64,000 bases of DNA, from the NCBI RefSeq assembly GCF_000243095.1, contig NZ_AHJE01000044.1, positions 1-64,000 on the forward strand. Direction: 5' to 3'. The position numbers and the translations under genes were made by a program. Below, in pieces: positions 53,703 through 62,888 of the stretch (positions are counted from its first letter, which is position 1; each line of letters begins with the position of its first letter). The DNA is from Cupriavidus basilensis OR16. Lineage in GTDB: Bacteria > Pseudomonadota > Gammaproteobacteria > Burkholderiales > Burkholderiaceae. The notes under the pieces are model-generated. The model made no database searches. It worked only from the letters and a program-made list of their open reading frames with translations, and was not told the origin of the DNA.

Positions 53703-54383
53703 ATGCGACGCTACGAACATACCTCCGAGGCGGACCTGGCCGAAGCGATGGCGATCTCGGTAGCGCACGCGCTGGAGGTCGCCATTGGCGTGAACGGCTG
53801 GGCGGTGCTGGCGGTGTCCGGCGGCCGCTCGCCGGTGGCGATGTTCGAGCGCCTGCGCCATCGCACCATCCGCTGGGACGCGGTCACCATCACGCTGGTC
53901 GACGAGCGCGCGGTGCCGCCGGACCATGACGACAGCAACGGCGCGCTGGTGCGCCGCCACCTGCTGCGCGAGGCGGCAGGCAAGGCCGCCTTCGTGCCGC
54001 TGGTGGCCGATGCCGCCGAAGCGGCCGACCCGGCCCGCGCGGTGGCGCGGCTCAACGCGGCCTGGCGCCAGCCCGACGTGATCGTGCTGGGCATGGGCGA
54101 GGATGGCCACACCGCCTCGCTGTTTCCCGAGGCGCCCGAGTTGCAGCAGGCGCTTGCCGAGCCGCAGCCGGGCTACCTGGTCGCGCATCCGCGCGAGGCG
54201 CCGCATGCGCGCGTCACGCTGAACCTGGCGGCGCTGCTGGCGGCCGAGCGCGTTTTCCTGTCGTTCGCGGGGCCGGTCAAGACGGCGGTGTTCGCGCGCG
54301 CGTGCAAGGGGCCAACCCCGGCGTTGCCCATCAGCCTGGTGCTGAGCCGTCACCGGCACGGCACCGACGTCTTCTCGGCCTGA
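53703..54383 (+). CDS. pgl: 6-phosphogluconolactonase
   Basis: 226 residues of the DevB/SOL type. LAVSGGRSPVAMFERLR, TLVDERAVPPDHDDSNGALV and GMGEDGHTASLFPEAPEL are family signatures. AGGAGACCCAGCCC precedes the ATG. Hydrolyses the lactone produced by Zwf. Second gene of the operon; glk follows 4 bp after the stop. Confidence 0.95.
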   Translation: MRRYEHTSEADLAEAMAISVAHALEVAIGVNGWAVLAVSGGRSPVAMFERLRHRTIRWDAVTITLVDERAVPPDHDDSNGALVRRHLLREAAGKAAFVPLVADAAEAADPARAVARLNAAWRQPDVIVLGMGEDGHTASLFPEAPELQQALAEPQPGYLVAHPREAPHARVTLNLAALLAAERVFLSFAGPVKTAVFARACKGPTPALPISLVLSRHRHGTDVFSA

Positions 54384-54387
54384 CGCC

Positions 54388-55419
54388 ATGCAAAATTTCC
54401 CGCGCCTGCTGGGCGATGTCGGCGGCACCAACGTGCGCTTCGCGCTGGAGACCGCGCCCCAGCACATCGGCCCGGTGACCGCGCTCAAGGTGGCCGACTT
54501 CCCCTCGCTGGAGGCCGCCATGCAGCATTACCTCGGCGGCTTGCCGGCCGGCAGCGCCAGGCCGCGCCACGCGGCCGTCGGCCTGGCCAACCCGGTGACC
54601 GGAGACCGCGTCAAGCTGACCAATCACGCCTGGGCGTTTTCCATCGCGCAGGTGCAGCGCTCGCTCGGCCTGGACCTGCTGCTGGCCATCAACGATTTCA
54701 CCGCGCTGGCACTGGGTTTGCCCCATCTCGGCGCGCAGGACCTGACGCCGCTGCGCCAGGGCACGGCCGTGGCCGGCGCGCCGCTCGCGCTGGTCGGGCC
54801 GGGTACCGGCCTGGGCGTGTCCGGGCTGGTGCCCGCGCGCTCCGGGCCAGCCGTGGCGCTGGCGGGCGAGGGCGGCCATATCGAACTGATGCCGGAAACC
54901 GAGGACGAGTGGACCGCGTGGCGCGCGGCCCGCCAGGCCTTCGGCCGTGTCTCCGCCGAGCGTCTTTTGTCGGGCATGGGGCTGTCGTTGACGCATGCCG
55001 CGCTGCACGCAGAAACGGGTACGCCCCTGGTGCGCCAGCTCCAGCCGGCCGAGGTCACCGAGGGCGCGATCCAGCGGCACGACCCGCTCTGCCAGCGCGC
55101 GCTTGCCGTGTTTTGCGGCTTGCTGGGTTCCGTGGCGGCCGACATTGCGCTGGTACTGGGCGCGCGTGGCGGCGTCTACCTGGGTGGTGGCATCGTGCCG
55201 CGCTTCGTGCCCGCGCTGCGCGACTCCGCATTCAACGCGCGCTTTACCGCCAAGGGGCGGCTGAGCGCGTACCTGGAAAGCCTGCCGGTCTACGTGATCA
55301 ACGCGGCGTACCCGGCGCTGCCCGGACTGGCGCAGGCGCTGGAGGAAGCGATCACGCATGGCGTCGATGGCGATGGCGCCGGCCGGGCCAATCCGGCCAA
55401 CCAACCTAAACCTGCCTGA
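54388..55419 (+). CDS. glk: Glucokinase
   Basis: 343 residues. Phosphate-binding GDVGGTNVRFALE, glucose-binding LAINDFTALALGLP, GPGTGLGVSGLVPA and GEGGHIELMP match the proteobacterial Glk family. It phosphorylates glucose for Zwf. An iteron copy (55008-55023) lies inside the gene and encodes HAETGTP. The stop is 14 bp before the response regulator, so transcription probably continues. Confidence 0.94.
   Translation: MQNFPRLLGDVGGTNVRFALETAPQHIGPVTALKVADFPSLEAAMQHYLGGLPAGSARPRHAAVGLANPVTGDRVKLTNHAWAFSIAQVQRSLGLDLLLAINDFTALALGLPHLGAQDLTPLRQGTAVAGAPLALVGPGTGLGVSGLVPARSGPAVALAGEGGHIELMPETEDEWTAWRAARQAFGRVSAERLLSGMGLSLTHAALHAETGTPLVRQLQPAEVTEGAIQRHDPLCQRALAVFCGLLGSVAADIALVLGARGGVYLGGGIVPRFVPALRDSAFNARFTAKGRLSAYLESLPVYVINAAYPALPGLAQALEEAITHGVDGDGAGRANPANQPKPA
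55008..55023 (-). repeat. Dispersed iteron inside glk
   Basis: CGCAGAAACGGGTACG, exact inverted core. HAETGTP is a normal part of the glucokinase sequence (compare family -HAETG-), so this copy may be fortuitous. Confidence 0.75.
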
Positions 55420-55432
55420 TCCGGACCTGACG

Positions 55433-56131
55433 ATGCGAGTGTTGCTGGTGGAAGACGACGCCATGATCGGCGATAGCGTGAGGCTGGCGCTGCGCCAGGA
55501 AGGCTTCGCGGTGGACTGGGTGCAGGACGGCGAGGCCGGCCTTGCCGCGGCCACCCAGTCGGGCGGCCCGGATGGCGAGGCTTGCTACGCGCTGATCCTG
55601 CTCGACCTGGGCCTGCCGCGCCGCTCCGGGCTGGAGGTACTGGCCGCGCTGCGCGCGCGCGGCGTGAATACGCCGGTGCTGATCCTGACCGCGCGCGATG
55701 CCGTGGCCGATCGCGTGGCGGGGCTGAACACCGGCGCCGACGATTACCTCGTCAAGCCCTTCGACCTGCAGGAACTGGCCGCGCGCATGCACGCCCTGGT
55801 GCGCCGCGCCGAAGGCCGGGCGGAGCCGCTGTTGCGCTACGGCGGCATCGTGATCAATCCCGTGACCCGCGAGGCCACCCTTGACGGCGAGCCGGTGCGC
55901 CTGTCGGCGCGCGAATTCGGCTTGCTCTCGGCGCTCCTGGCGCGGCCCGGCAAGGTGTGGTCGGTGGCGCAGCTGGAGGAGCGCTTGTACGGCTGGGGCG
56001 ATGAAGTCGGCAGCAACACGGTGGAGGTCTACATCCACGCGCTGCGCAAGAAATTCGGCGCGGCGCTGATCCGCAATATCCGCGGCGTGGGCTATGTGGT
56101 GCCCAAGCTCGAAGCCGGGAGCGCGGGCTGA
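55433..56131 (+). CDS. OmpR/PhoB-type response regulator
   Basis: 232 residues. Receiver domain: acidic pair VEDDAMIG, acceptor Asp in LILLDLGLPRRSG and switch lysine in DDYLVKPFDLQEL. C-terminal winged helix ends IRNIRGVGYVVPKLE. ATG 55433. QseB/TctD-like. The stop overlaps the kinase ATG (TGATG), so translation is coupled. It may respond to sugar or carboxylate signals given the upstream glk, but that is inference. Confidence 0.93.
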   Translation: MRVLLVEDDAMIGDSVRLALRQEGFAVDWVQDGEAGLAAATQSGGPDGEACYALILLDLGLPRRSGLEVLAALRARGVNTPVLILTARDAVADRVAGLNTGADDYLVKPFDLQELAARMHALVRRAEGRAEPLLRYGGIVINPVTREATLDGEPVRLSAREFGLLSALLARPGKVWSVAQLEERLYGWGDEVGSNTVEVYIHALRKKFGAALIRNIRGVGYVVPKLEAGSAG

Positions 56132-57504
56132 TGCGATCCATCCAGAGAACCCTGCTGTGGTGGCTCGCCCTGGGCCTGCTGGCTGGCATCGCCATTGCCA
56201 CCGCGTTGATCTACGGGCAGGCCCGGCAGGAAGCCAACGCACTGTTCGACTACCAGATGAAGCAGGTGGCCGCCGCGCTGCCCAGCCAGTTTGCCGATCC
56301 GGTGATGCCGCCGTTCGTGCCGCAGCAATCGCCCGGGGCGCCGGGCTCGCCTAGCGACAGCCTGTTCCATGCCGACGAAGACGTGGTGATCCACATCTGG
56401 GACGGTTCGGGCCGCAGCCTGTATCTGTCGCACGCGCACCCCGCGTTGCCGCCGCGCGCCGAGCTGGGATTCTCCAATGTCAAGACCGCGCAGGGCGAAT
56501 GGCGGATCTACAGCGTGCAGCTCGGGCTCGGCGTGGTGCAGATTGCCCAGCCCATGTCGGCGCGCAGCGAGGTGGCCGCGCGCATGGCGCTGCGTACCGT
56601 GGCGCCCTTGTTGTTGTTGCTGCCGCTGATCGGCTGGCTGGTGTGGGTGGCCGTGGGACGCGGCCTGCGGCCCTTGCGCGAGATTGCCGCCGGGGTGCGC
56701 CAGCGTGACGCCAATGCGCTGGCTCCGCTGGCGCTCAGCCGCATGCCGGACGAGATCGCGCCGTTGACCGAGGCGCTCAACCAGCTGCTGGCGCGGTTGT
56801 CGCACGCCATCGATACCCAGCGCGCCTTCGTGGCTGACGCCGCGCACGCGCTGCGCACGCCGCTGGCCGCGCTGCAGTTGCAGGCACAGCTGGTGGAGCG
56901 CGCCGATACGGCCGACGAGCGGCAGGAGGCCGTGGGCAAGCTGCGCCAGGGGCTGGAGCGGCTCACGCACATGGTGGCCCAGCTGCTCACGCTGGCGCGC
57001 CAGGAGCCCGGCGCGGTGGTACCCCCGCATGAGCCGGTGGAGCTGCGCGCGCTGGCGCAAAACGTGGTGGCGGAGATGACCCAGGCCGCGCTCGATCGCC
57101 ACATCGACCTGGGGCTGGATGCCGGGACCGGCCCCGTCATGGTGCGTGGCGACGTGGATGCGCTGCGCATCCTGTTGACCAACCTGGTCGACAACGCGCT
57201 GCGCTATGTGCCGGCCGGCGGCAAGGTCGATGTGCAGGTTGGCCGGGGACGGGCCCTGGCAGGCGGAAGAGAATCGGGTACGGAAAGCGTGGAACTGATC
57301 GTGCAGGACGACGGCCCGGGGATTCCCGCGGCCGAGCGCGCGCGCGTGTTCGACCGTTTCTACCGGGTGCCGGAAGCCCCCACCGGCGGCAGCGGGCTGG
57401 GCTTGGCCATCGTGGCGGAGATCGCCCAATCGCACGGCGCGCGTGTCTTGCTGGAGGACGCGGCGCCCGGGCTGCGCGTGCGGGTGGCGTTTCCCGCCGC
57501 GTGA
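56131..57504 (+). CDS. Sensor histidine kinase, TctE/QseC-like
   Basis: 457 residues. Two membrane segments (WWLALGLLAGIAIATALIYG and TVAPLLLLLPLIGWLVWVAV) flank a periplasmic sensor of about 120 residues. HAMP follows, then the H box FVADAAHALRTPLAAL, N box LVDNALRY, G1 DDGPGIP and G2 GGSGLGLAIV. Partner of the overlapping response regulator gene. The signal is unknown. Confidence 0.93.
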   Translation: MRSIQRTLLWWLALGLLAGIAIATALIYGQARQEANALFDYQMKQVAAALPSQFADPVMPPFVPQQSPGAPGSPSDSLFHADEDVVIHIWDGSGRSLYLSHAHPALPPRAELGFSNVKTAQGEWRIYSVQLGLGVVQIAQPMSARSEVAARMALRTVAPLLLLLPLIGWLVWVAVGRGLRPLREIAAGVRQRDANALAPLALSRMPDEIAPLTEALNQLLARLSHAIDTQRAFVADAAHALRTPLAALQLQAQLVERADTADERQEAVGKLRQGLERLTHMVAQLLTLARQEPGAVVPPHEPVELRALAQNVVAEMTQAALDRHIDLGLDAGTGPVMVRGDVDALRILLTNLVDNALRYVPAGGKVDVQVGRGRALAGGRESGTESVELIVQDDGPGIPAAERARVFDRFYRVPEAPTGGSGLGLAIVAEIAQSHGARVLLEDAAPGLRVRVAFPAA

Positions 57505-57524
57505 ACGCGCGGCGGCGCCGCGCC

Positions 57525-58472
57525 TCAGCCTGCCGGCGTGACTACCGGCGTAAGCACTGGCTCGCCGGCAAAATGCAGGCGGCTGTTTTCCTGGAACTGC
57601 CGCACCGAAGCGTCGATGGCTTCCGGCGACCAGGCTGCCATGTGCGGGGTCAGGACCACATTGGGGCAGTCGAACAGCTCGGCGGGCGGCTCGGGCTCGG
57701 TCTCGTACACATCCAGTCCGGCGCCGCCAAGCTTGCCGGCGCGCAGGGCATCCGCCAGCGCCGCGGTGTCGAGCACGCTGCCGCGCGCGATATTGACCAC
57801 GAAGCCGCCCGCGCCTAGCTGGGCCAGCACCTTGGCGTCGACCAGGTGGCGGGTGCCCGCGCCGCCGGGCGTGGCAATCACCAGGTAATCGGCCCACTCG
57901 GCCAGCGCGCCGAGACTGTCGAAGTAACGGTACGGTGCGTCATCGCGTGGCGTGCGGTTGTGATAGCCGACTTCCAGGTCGAACCCCAGGCCGCGCTGCG
58001 CGATGCGCCGGCCGATGGTGCCCAAGCCGAGAATCCCCATGCGCTTGCCCGACAGATTGGGCCGCAGCGGCAGCGCGGTGCGCCACTTGCCGGCGCGCGT
58101 GGCCTGGTCCAGCAGCGGGATGCCGCGCACGGTGGCCAGTAGCAGCGCCATGGCGTGGTCCGCCACGCAACTGTCGTTGGTGCCGGCGCCGTTGGCCACG
58201 ATGATGCCGCGCGCGCGGGCATGGGCCACGGCGATATTCTCGTACCCCGCGCCCAGCGCGCACACCAGTTCGAGCAAGGGCATGGCGTCGATCTCGGCGG
58301 CGCTGAGGCCGACCGAGCCGATCGTCAGCACTGCGCGCACGCGTGCGCCGGCGTGCCGGACCTGCGCGGCACGCCCCGCGCTGTCAGGCGCGTAAAGCAC
58401 CTCGTATTGCTCGGCAATCCAGGACAGATGTTGGGCGCTGACGTGGCTGAGGACGAGCAGGAGCGGCTTCAT
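57525..58472 (-). CDS. 2-hydroxyacid dehydrogenase (GhrB/glyoxylate reductase-like)
   Basis: 315 residues of the D-isomer-specific 2-hydroxyacid dehydrogenase family. NAD(P)-binding GILGLGTIGRRIA, the arginine of the catalytic triad in VNIARGSVLDTAAL, Glu in GLDVYETEPEPP and His in VVLTPHMAAWSPEA. ALGAGYENIAVAHARARGI is the substrate-domain signature. Start ATG 58472. Likely reduces glyoxylate or hydroxypyruvate. It converges with the kinase gene. Confidence 0.92.
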   Translation of the reverse strand: MKPLLLVLSHVSAQHLSWIAEQYEVLYAPDSAGRAAQVRHAGARVRAVLTIGSVGLSAAEIDAMPLLELVCALGAGYENIAVAHARARGIIVANGAGTNDSCVADHAMALLLATVRGIPLLDQATRAGKWRTALPLRPNLSGKRMGILGLGTIGRRIAQRGLGFDLEVGYHNRTPRDDAPYRYFDSLGALAEWADYLVIATPGGAGTRHLVDAKVLAQLGAGGFVVNIARGSVLDTAALADALRAGKLGGAGLDVYETEPEPPAELFDCPNVVLTPHMAAWSPEAIDASVRQFQENSRLHFAGEPVLTPVVTPAG

Positions 58473-58756
58473 GATGGGCAGGTTGTCTTGGCGCTGTCGG
58501 CGACGGCTGGGAGGAGAGCGAGCGGTCCCGGGACGGGGCCCGAGTTGCACCGCAGCATTGTAGCGGCGGCGTGCCGGGCTTGCTGGCGGGCTCCGTCGAT
58601 TATCAAACGCCTGCCAAGAGTGCATGCGTTGGATCGCTACGCAGAAACGGGTACGCTTTGCCGTTCGGGCAGTGGCTTGCGTCCGCGCGCCAAGCCTTGA
58701 AGCGGAGCAGGAATACCGTTCTAATGCAGCGGATGCGACTTATCGATTCCGTGAAC
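58473..58756. other. Divergent intergenic region with iteron
   Basis: About 280 bp, promoters for the dehydrogenase and the DUF5329 gene. An iteron lies at 58640-58655. No other signal was recognised. Confidence 0.5.
58640..58655 (-). repeat. Dispersed iteron
   Basis: CGCAGAAACGGGTACG, exact inverted core, 100 bp upstream of the DUF5329 gene. Confidence 0.9.
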
Positions 58757-59146
58757 ATGAAACCTGCCTTGCTGTCCGTCCTGCTGCTAGCCACCGCGTT
58801 GGCGATCCCCATGGCCCCCGCGGCAGCGGCGCCGCCGCCCGCCGCCACGCAAGCCGAGGTCACCCATCTCTTTGCCTATCTGGCGGGGTCGAATTGCCAG
58901 TTCAACCGCAACGGCAGCTGGTATTCCGCGCCAGATGCGGCTGCCCACCTGAAAAAGAAGTACGACTACCTTGCCGACAAGGGTGCCATCGGCACCAGCG
59001 AGAGCTTTATCGAACTCGGCGCGAGCAAGAGCAGCGTCAGCGGCAAGCCTTACCTGGTCAAGTGCGGCCAGGCCCAGCCGGAGCAGAGCGCGCCGTGGCT
59101 AGGCGCCGAGCTGGCGCGCTATCGGCAGAAGGGCGCCGGCAAGTAG
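58757..59146 (+). CDS. DUF5329 family exported protein
   Basis: 129 residues with a signal peptide (MKPALLSVLLLATALAIPMA, then PAAAA). Mature part: VTHLFAYLAGSNCQFNRNGS, WYSAPDAAAHLKKKYDYLAD and SESFIELGASKSSVSGKPYL fit the DUF5329 family of small periplasmic proteins with unknown function. Two Cys (SNCQF, VKCGQ) could form a disulfide. An upstream start at 58736 is possible. Confidence 0.82.
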   Translation: MKPALLSVLLLATALAIPMAPAAAAPPPAATQAEVTHLFAYLAGSNCQFNRNGSWYSAPDAAAHLKKKYDYLADKGAIGTSESFIELGASKSSVSGKPYLVKCGQAQPEQSAPWLGAELARYRQKGAGK

Positions 59147-59190
59147 GCGCGGCGCGCTTCCTCGCCTTCTTGCAGGTGGGTTTGACGGCA

Positions 59191-59206
59191 CGCAGAAACG
59201 GGTACG
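59191..59206 (-). repeat. Dispersed iteron
   Basis: CGCAGAAACGGGTACG, exact inverted core, 45 bp after the DUF5329 stop. The furthest copy from the origin in this window (39 kb). Confidence 0.9.
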
Positions 59207-59216
59207 CTTTTGTTTT

Positions 59217-59453
59217 TTGGCAACGCAGGCTGGCCCGTGCACACTGTCAGGCGGCCACCCATGCGCAACCCTGGCGGTCTGCAGCGCACGCGCGGCGCTG
59301 GGCTGGATCGCCTGGATCTGCTGGCTGCCGGTGAGCGTGACGGCGCCCGCCAGCATGCGCTTTATCGATGCCCTGATGGTGCTGGTGATGCTGGTCTTCA
59401 CCTGCGGTGCGGCCGTTACGGTCTGCGCCGTGTGCGAGATGGGCCAGCGCTGA
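59217..59453 (+). CDS. Possible small membrane protein
   Basis: 78-residue frame. The C-terminal part (MRFIDALMVLVMLVFTCGAA then VTVCAVCEMGQR) is a hydrophobic helix with three Cys and could be a separate small protein from ATG 59355. No ribosome-binding site is convincing. It converges with fumC. Confidence 0.3.
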   Translation: MATQAGPCTLSGGHPCATLAVCSARAALGWIAWICWLPVSVTAPASMRFIDALMVLVMLVFTCGAAVTVCAVCEMGQR

Positions 59454-59468
59454 GCGCCCGCGCGGACC

Positions 59469-60875
59469 TCATACTTCCCTGGTCATCCCCTGCAGGTCGA
59501 TCCAGGCATCGAACTGGGCTGCCGTGACATGTCCCGAGGCCAGTGCCGCCTCGCGCAGCGACAGGTTGCGCTCGAGCGCCAGCTTGGCGATTGCGGCGGC
59601 GCGGTCGTAGCCGATGTGCGGGTTGAGCGCCGTCACGGGCATCAGCGAGCGCGCCAGCATCTCGGCGATGCGTTCGCGATCCGCCTGCAACCCTTCGACC
59701 AGGCGTTCGGCAAAGCTCACCGCAGCATCGGCAAGCAGCGTGACCGATTGCAGCAGGCTGTAGATGATCACGGGCTTGTAGGCGTTGAGCTCGAGCGTGC
59801 CGAGGCCATTGGCCAGCGTGACGGTGGTGTGGTTGCCGATCACCCGGCAGCACACCATGGCAAGCGCCTCGGCCTGGGTGGGATTGACCTTGCCCGGCAT
59901 GATCGAGGAGCCGGGTTCGTTGGCCGGCAGGATCAGTTCGGCGAAACCTGCGCGCGGGCCGGAGCCGAGCAGCATGAAATCGCGCGCTATTTTCAGGAAG
60001 GACGATGCCGTGGTGTTGAGCGCGCCCGACAGGTCGGCTAGCGCGTCGTGCGAGGCTTGCAGCGCGTAGCGGTTCGGCGCTGGCTCGAACGGCAGGCCCG
60101 TGTAGTCCGACAGCGCGCGCGCGAAGGCCGCGGCAAAGCCGTGGGGCGCATTCAGCCCGGTGCCCACCGCGGTGCCGCCCTGGGGTACCGGCATGGCGCG
60201 CAGCATGGCCTGGAGCAAGCGCGATTGGGCATCGCCGACCTGGGCTTCGTAGCCGGAGAACTCCTGCCCCAGCGTCAGCGGCACGGCGTCCTGCAGGTGC
60301 GTGCGGCCCACCTTTACGATGTCGGCGAACGCGTCTACCTTGCGCCCTAACGCCTGCTGCAAGGTCTCCAGCGCGGGCAGCAGCTGCAACTGGATCGCCC
60401 GGTTGGCGGCGATATGCATCGCGGTGGGGAAGCTGTCGTTGGAAGACTGGCTGGCGTTCACGTGATCGTTGGGATGCACCGGTTGCTTCGTGCCCGGCTC
60501 GCCGCCGAGCAACTGGTTCGCACGGTTGGCGATGACCTCGTTCAGGTTCATGTTGGTTTGCGTGCCGGAGCCGGTCTGCCAGACCGAGAGCGGGAACTCC
60601 CCGGGCCACTTGCCGGCGATGATCTCCTGCGCCGCGGCCTCGATGGCATGCGCCGGCTCCGGCTTGAGCACGCGCAGTTCGCGGTTGGCACGGGCGGCGC
60701 AGAGCTTGAGAATGGCGAAGGCCTCAATCAGCGCGGGCGGCATCGTCTCGCTGCCGATGCGGAAATTCTGGCGCGAACGCTCGGTCTGCGCGCCCCACAG
60801 GTGCCGGGCAGGCACCGGCACGTCGCCAAGGCTGTCTGTCTCGATCCGGGTGGCGTCCTGCTTGCGCTCGGGCAT
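59469..60875 (-). CDS. fumC: Fumarate hydratase class II
   Basis: 468 residues, iron-independent fumarase of the TCA cycle. Signature PGSSIMPGKVNPTQAEAL, plus SGTQTNMNLNEVIANRANQL, HPNDHVNASQSSNDSFPTAM and VGRTHLQDAVPLTLGQEFSG. Full length from ATG 60875 (MPERKQDATRIETDSLG). Cytoplasmic homotetramer in the family. Divergent from the LysR gene; a second fumarase elsewhere is likely. Confidence 0.96.
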   Translation of the reverse strand: MPERKQDATRIETDSLGDVPVPARHLWGAQTERSRQNFRIGSETMPPALIEAFAILKLCAARANRELRVLKPEPAHAIEAAAQEIIAGKWPGEFPLSVWQTGSGTQTNMNLNEVIANRANQLLGGEPGTKQPVHPNDHVNASQSSNDSFPTAMHIAANRAIQLQLLPALETLQQALGRKVDAFADIVKVGRTHLQDAVPLTLGQEFSGYEAQVGDAQSRLLQAMLRAMPVPQGGTAVGTGLNAPHGFAAAFARALSDYTGLPFEPAPNRYALQASHDALADLSGALNTTASSFLKIARDFMLLGSGPRAGFAELILPANEPGSSIMPGKVNPTQAEALAMVCCRVIGNHTTVTLANGLGTLELNAYKPVIIYSLLQSVTLLADAAVSFAERLVEGLQADRERIAEMLARSLMPVTALNPHIGYDRAAAIAKLALERNLSLREAALASGHVTAAQFDAWIDLQGMTREV

Positions 60876-61025
60876 GGCATTCTCCTGTTCGGTCGAAGGC
60901 GGCTTGGAAACGGATCCCGGGCTTTAGAATACGCCCCCGGTGGTCACGGCGTCATCCGTGCCGCCGGGCGGGGGCACCCTGCCCCATCACCCGAATCAAC
61001 GCCGCTATCACCACGCATCTCCAGC

Positions 61026-61861
61026 ATGCTCATTGCCCAGCTCAAGTCCTTCTTCATGGTCGCGCGCATTGGCAGTGTGACCCAGGCCGCCAAGCGGCTC
61101 GGCCTGTCGCAGCCGACCATCACCGCCCAGATCCGTGCGCTGGAGGAGGCCTACGGCGTCGAATTGTTTCATCGCGGCGGGCGGCGGCTGGCGCTGTCGG
61201 ATGCAGGCCTGGCGTTGCTGCCCAAGGTCGAAGCGCTGGTCCAGCAGGAAACGGAGATCGACTTCTTCCTGCGCCACTCGGGCGACCTGCGCACGGGCAG
61301 CCTGCGCATTGGCGCCACCGCGCCGTACTACGTGCTCGACATCATCGGCCGCTTTAGCGCGCGCTATCCGGCCATCGACGTGACGGTCGAGACCGGCAAC
61401 TCGCAGGAAGTGCTCGATGCCTTGCAGGAATATCGCGTGGACGTGGCCTCGTCCTCCCAGAAGGTGGACGACCCCGCTTGGAGCGGTTGCTACTGGGCGA
61501 GGATCCGCTCGTACTGGTGGTGCATCGCAGCCATGCACTGGCCGCGCACGCACGGGTGCCGGTAGCCGCGCTGGCTGGTTGCCGCCTGCTGATGCGCGAG
61601 GCAGGGTCGACCACGCGCATTGTTACCGAACAGATGCTGGCCCGGGCGGGCGTGGTGCCTGCCACGCCGATGGAGATCGGCAGCCGGGAATCGATCCGCG
61701 AGGCAGTGATCCGCGGGCTTGGGGTATCCATCATCGCCCGCCACGAGATGCCCAGCCATCCGAACCTGAAAATGCTTGATTTTGAGGACAGTAGCGCCGA
61801 AATGAGTGAGTATCTCTATTTTTTATTTTTTGCGCGAGCGGCGGGGCGCGCGCCTGATTGA
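61026..61861 (+). pseudogene. LysR-type regulator, frameshifted in a C-run
   Basis: The N-terminus (MLIAQLKSFFMVARIGSVTQ, LGLSQPTITAQIRALEEAYG) is a normal LysR helix-turn-helix, followed by the effector domain up to YRVDVASSSQKVDDP. The rest continues in another frame from LERLLLGEDPLVLVVHRSHA to the stop at 61861. Adding one C to CCCC at 61472-61475 gives DDPRLERLLLGED and an intact protein of about 279 residues. A homopolymer sequencing error or a real frameshift. It resembles CysB/PhnR-like phosphonate regulators only loosely. Divergent from fumC. Confidence 0.75.
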
Positions 61862-62371
61862 TGCATTCGTCGCGGCCGCGCGCCCTGGCGCGCAGATCAT
61901 GCCTGACTAGTCCGAAGCGCGGTTTTATAGCCCCGGGTCCCTCGTCCATCGTTTCACGTTTTTCCCTGCGTTATTCCCCCCGCCGGGAAAAAATGCACGC
62001 ACTGGCCAGCGATTTATCGAGCGCGGAATGGCACAGCGTCCAGCTTGATCGCTGACCGGCGCAAGCCCATCGCTGGCTAATGTAGAGACATTTGACTGGC
62101 GGCGTAAACGGTTCCCCGCTTTGGAAGGGGGTGGGTTCCCGCGTGACGCGGAAACTGTCAGGCTTGCGTTGCCCGAGAAAGGCGGTGTCGCCTGCTTGCG
62201 CAGGAAATCGGCCGGATCGGGGCACGGGGGCCGCTATCCTGGATGTTGCTGGGATGGGACATGAGTATTGTTGCTCGCAAAGCATTTGCCCAGACAACCG
62301 GGTTGGTAAGAAAATGGCGCTCCAACAATAAGAAGAAAATTGACTGTAAGCAATAAAAACAGGATGTCGGG
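61862..62371. other. 500-bp upstream region of the cellulose operon
   Basis: No gene recognised. GC-rich, with GTGGGTTCCCGCGTGACGCG at 62131 forming a possible hairpin, then an AT-rich stretch (62310-62360, AACAATAAGAAGAAAATTGA) just before bcsD, likely the promoter/leader. No c-di-GMP riboswitch pattern was found. Confidence 0.45.
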
Positions 62372-62827
62372 GTGAATCAAGCAATTCTGCAATATCTCGC
62401 GGAGCGGCATTGCTCGTCGCAATGGCGCGATGTACTGTCGGCGCTCGCCGAAGAGCTATCCGAGACCATGGACGTGGCTGGCCTGCGCGCCGTCATGTGG
62501 CGCGTTGGCGCGCGTTTTGCCGGACGTTTCGATCCCGGCGCCTGCGCTACGCTCGCCGAGCTGGAACGGGCCGTCGCCCAGATCTGGCTGGACGTGGACT
62601 GGGGCTGGACCAGCATCGAGGATGTGGGCGGTGCACTGGTGGTCCGGCATTACTGCGCGCCGCTGAACGCGGCGCTTGGGGACGGAGCCGACGCCTGGTC
62701 GCCGGCATTCCTGGAGGGGGCGTACCAGTACTGGTTCCGCATGCTCGGCTCGTCCGAGGCCTTGCGGGTCAGCCAAAGTACGCCGATCGATGCCACCGGA
62801 TGCGTGGAATTCCGGTTTGGGCGTTGA
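62372..62827 (+). CDS. bcsD: Cellulose biosynthesis protein BcsD
   Basis: 151 residues, start GTG 62372 (NQAILQYLAERHCSSQWRDV). The layout and stretches such as FLEGAYQYWFRMLGSSEAL and ATGCVEFRFGR fit BcsD, the periplasmic subunit that orders cellulose export in type I bcs operons. No signal peptide is expected in the family. It is the first of a three-gene series (bcsD, BcsP/R-type, bcsQ) typical of betaproteobacterial operons. Confidence 0.8.
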   Translation: MNQAILQYLAERHCSSQWRDVLSALAEELSETMDVAGLRAVMWRVGARFAGRFDPGACATLAELERAVAQIWLDVDWGWTSIEDVGGALVVRHYCAPLNAALGDGADAWSPAFLEGAYQYWFRMLGSSEALRVSQSTPIDATGCVEFRFGR

Positions 62828-62888
62828 AGTGCTGCCGCGGTCTGTGGCAGTTTTCGCGCCGGCGTACACCCTGCGTGAGTGAGATCCC

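Noticed and set aside
56092..57897. 601-residue minus-strand frame
   Set aside because: Antisense to the histidine kinase; no domain.
62092..62371. c-di-GMP riboswitch before bcsD
   Set aside because: No GEMM-type conserved core could be aligned by eye.
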